Shown here: positions 6,399-6,562 of the stretch, one piece after another
Numbering within the stretch: position 1 is the first letter of the stretch
How the letters are laid out: each line of letters begins with the position of its first letter
Source: CAUZFZ01 sp963579025
GTDB taxonomy: Bacteria > Planctomycetota > Planctomycetia > Planctomycetales > Planctomycetaceae
Length of the DNA: 6,562 nt
Direction: 5' to 3'
Assembly: GCA_963579025.1 (NCBI GenBank)
Contig: CAUZFZ010000292.1
Location: 1-6,562, forward strand
Position numbers and translations under genes: made by a program
Notes under the pieces: generated by a model
What the model was told of the DNA's origin: nothing
Seen by the model: only the letters and a program-made list of their open reading frames with translations
The model's database searches: none

Positions 6399-6456
6399 CT
6401 TCGCGACCTTTGCGGCCTTCTGTCAAATCAAACAGAAGACCGCGAAGGTCGCAAAG
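6399..6456. terminator. Long imperfect hairpin, likely bidirectional terminator or repeat
   Basis: A 25-bp left arm (6399-6423) and a 25-bp right arm (6432-6456) are inverted copies with three mismatches, all transitions, around an 8-base AT-rich loop (6424-6431). Each arm is internally a degenerate 9-bp repeat, TTCGCGACC then TTTGCGGCC then TTC. It lies 73 bp after the stop of the 5792-6325 gene and, if the frame at the right edge is real, between convergent genes. There is no U-tract, so it may instead be a dispersed palindromic repeat. A smaller pair, GGACC (6456-6460) and GGTCC (6472-6476), follows. Confidence 0.5.
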
Positions 6457-6495
6457 GACCACTCTGGCAAGGGTCCAGTCTCTGTGGGGCGCGGA

Positions 6496-6562
6496 TTATG
6501 CGGCGGTTTTTGCAGCGTGGGAGCTGTTTTCTCCGTAAGGTCGCAGTCCGGCGGGATAGGCG
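6496..6562 (-). CDS. Possible C-terminal end of a convergent gene (partial)
   Basis: On the minus strand a frame open from the right window edge ends in TAA (6496-6498). Its 21 visible residues end the protein with AYPAGLRPYGENSSHAAKTA plus A, and codon composition is plausible for this genome. It is too short to identify. A plus-strand frame from ATG 6498 is also open but is unnaturally rich in Arg and Cys. The position of the large hairpin between this end and the 5792-6325 gene would suit convergent genes. Confidence 0.3.
   Translation of the reverse strand, partial: AYPAGLRPYGENSSHAAKTAA

Overview
The window looks like part of a planctomycete-type chromosome. This is inferred from the kinds of proteins seen: a short UvrC variant, a small protein with a bL12-like C-terminal domain, a secreted isochorismatase-fold protein, an orphan FtsQ-like protein, and a hypothetical protein with the look of planctomycete-conserved families. 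GC content is moderately high. No marker gene fixes the taxon, and no rRNA or tRNA gene, CRISPR array, origin or phage gene was seen.

Layout. Positions 1-126 hold one end of an insertion sequence, with two degenerate direct repeats 35 bp apart as in IS21-family ends. It abuts a 41-codon C-terminal remnant of an HD-GYP-type phosphodiesterase gene (128-253). Next is a ~168 bp REP/MITE-like element (264-431): two inverted copies of a ~42 bp unit, each centred on a perfect 18-bp palindrome. A minus-strand exported isochorismatase-fold protein (487-1593) then diverges from a plus-strand FtsQ-like membrane protein (1758-2687), which is followed by a small lipoprotein (2832-3191). A start-less coding remnant lies at 3216-3374 (minus). 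Three minus-strand genes follow in transcription order: uvrC (5641 to 4268), a two-helix membrane protein (4101 to 3889) and a membrane-anchored bL12-CTD-like protein (3694 to 3380). Gaps of roughly 165-195 bp make a tight operon doubtful. Diverging from uvrC is a conserved-type hypothetical gene (5792-6325), followed by a long imperfect hairpin (6399-6456) and possibly the C-terminus of a convergent gene running off the right edge.

Function. The genes do not form one pathway. UvrC is nucleotide-excision DNA repair and the FtsQ-like protein is probably cell envelope or division. The isochorismatase-fold protein and the lipoprotein are envelope-directed, and the others are unknown. I see no defence system or biosynthetic cluster. 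The most interesting items are the REP-like element with paired compensatory changes, the UvrC lacking its C-terminal HhH region and part of its middle but keeping all catalytic and iron-sulfur residues, the FtsQ-like protein outside any division cluster, and the isochorismatase-like protein that keeps the nucleophile motif but lacks the usual Asp and Lys.
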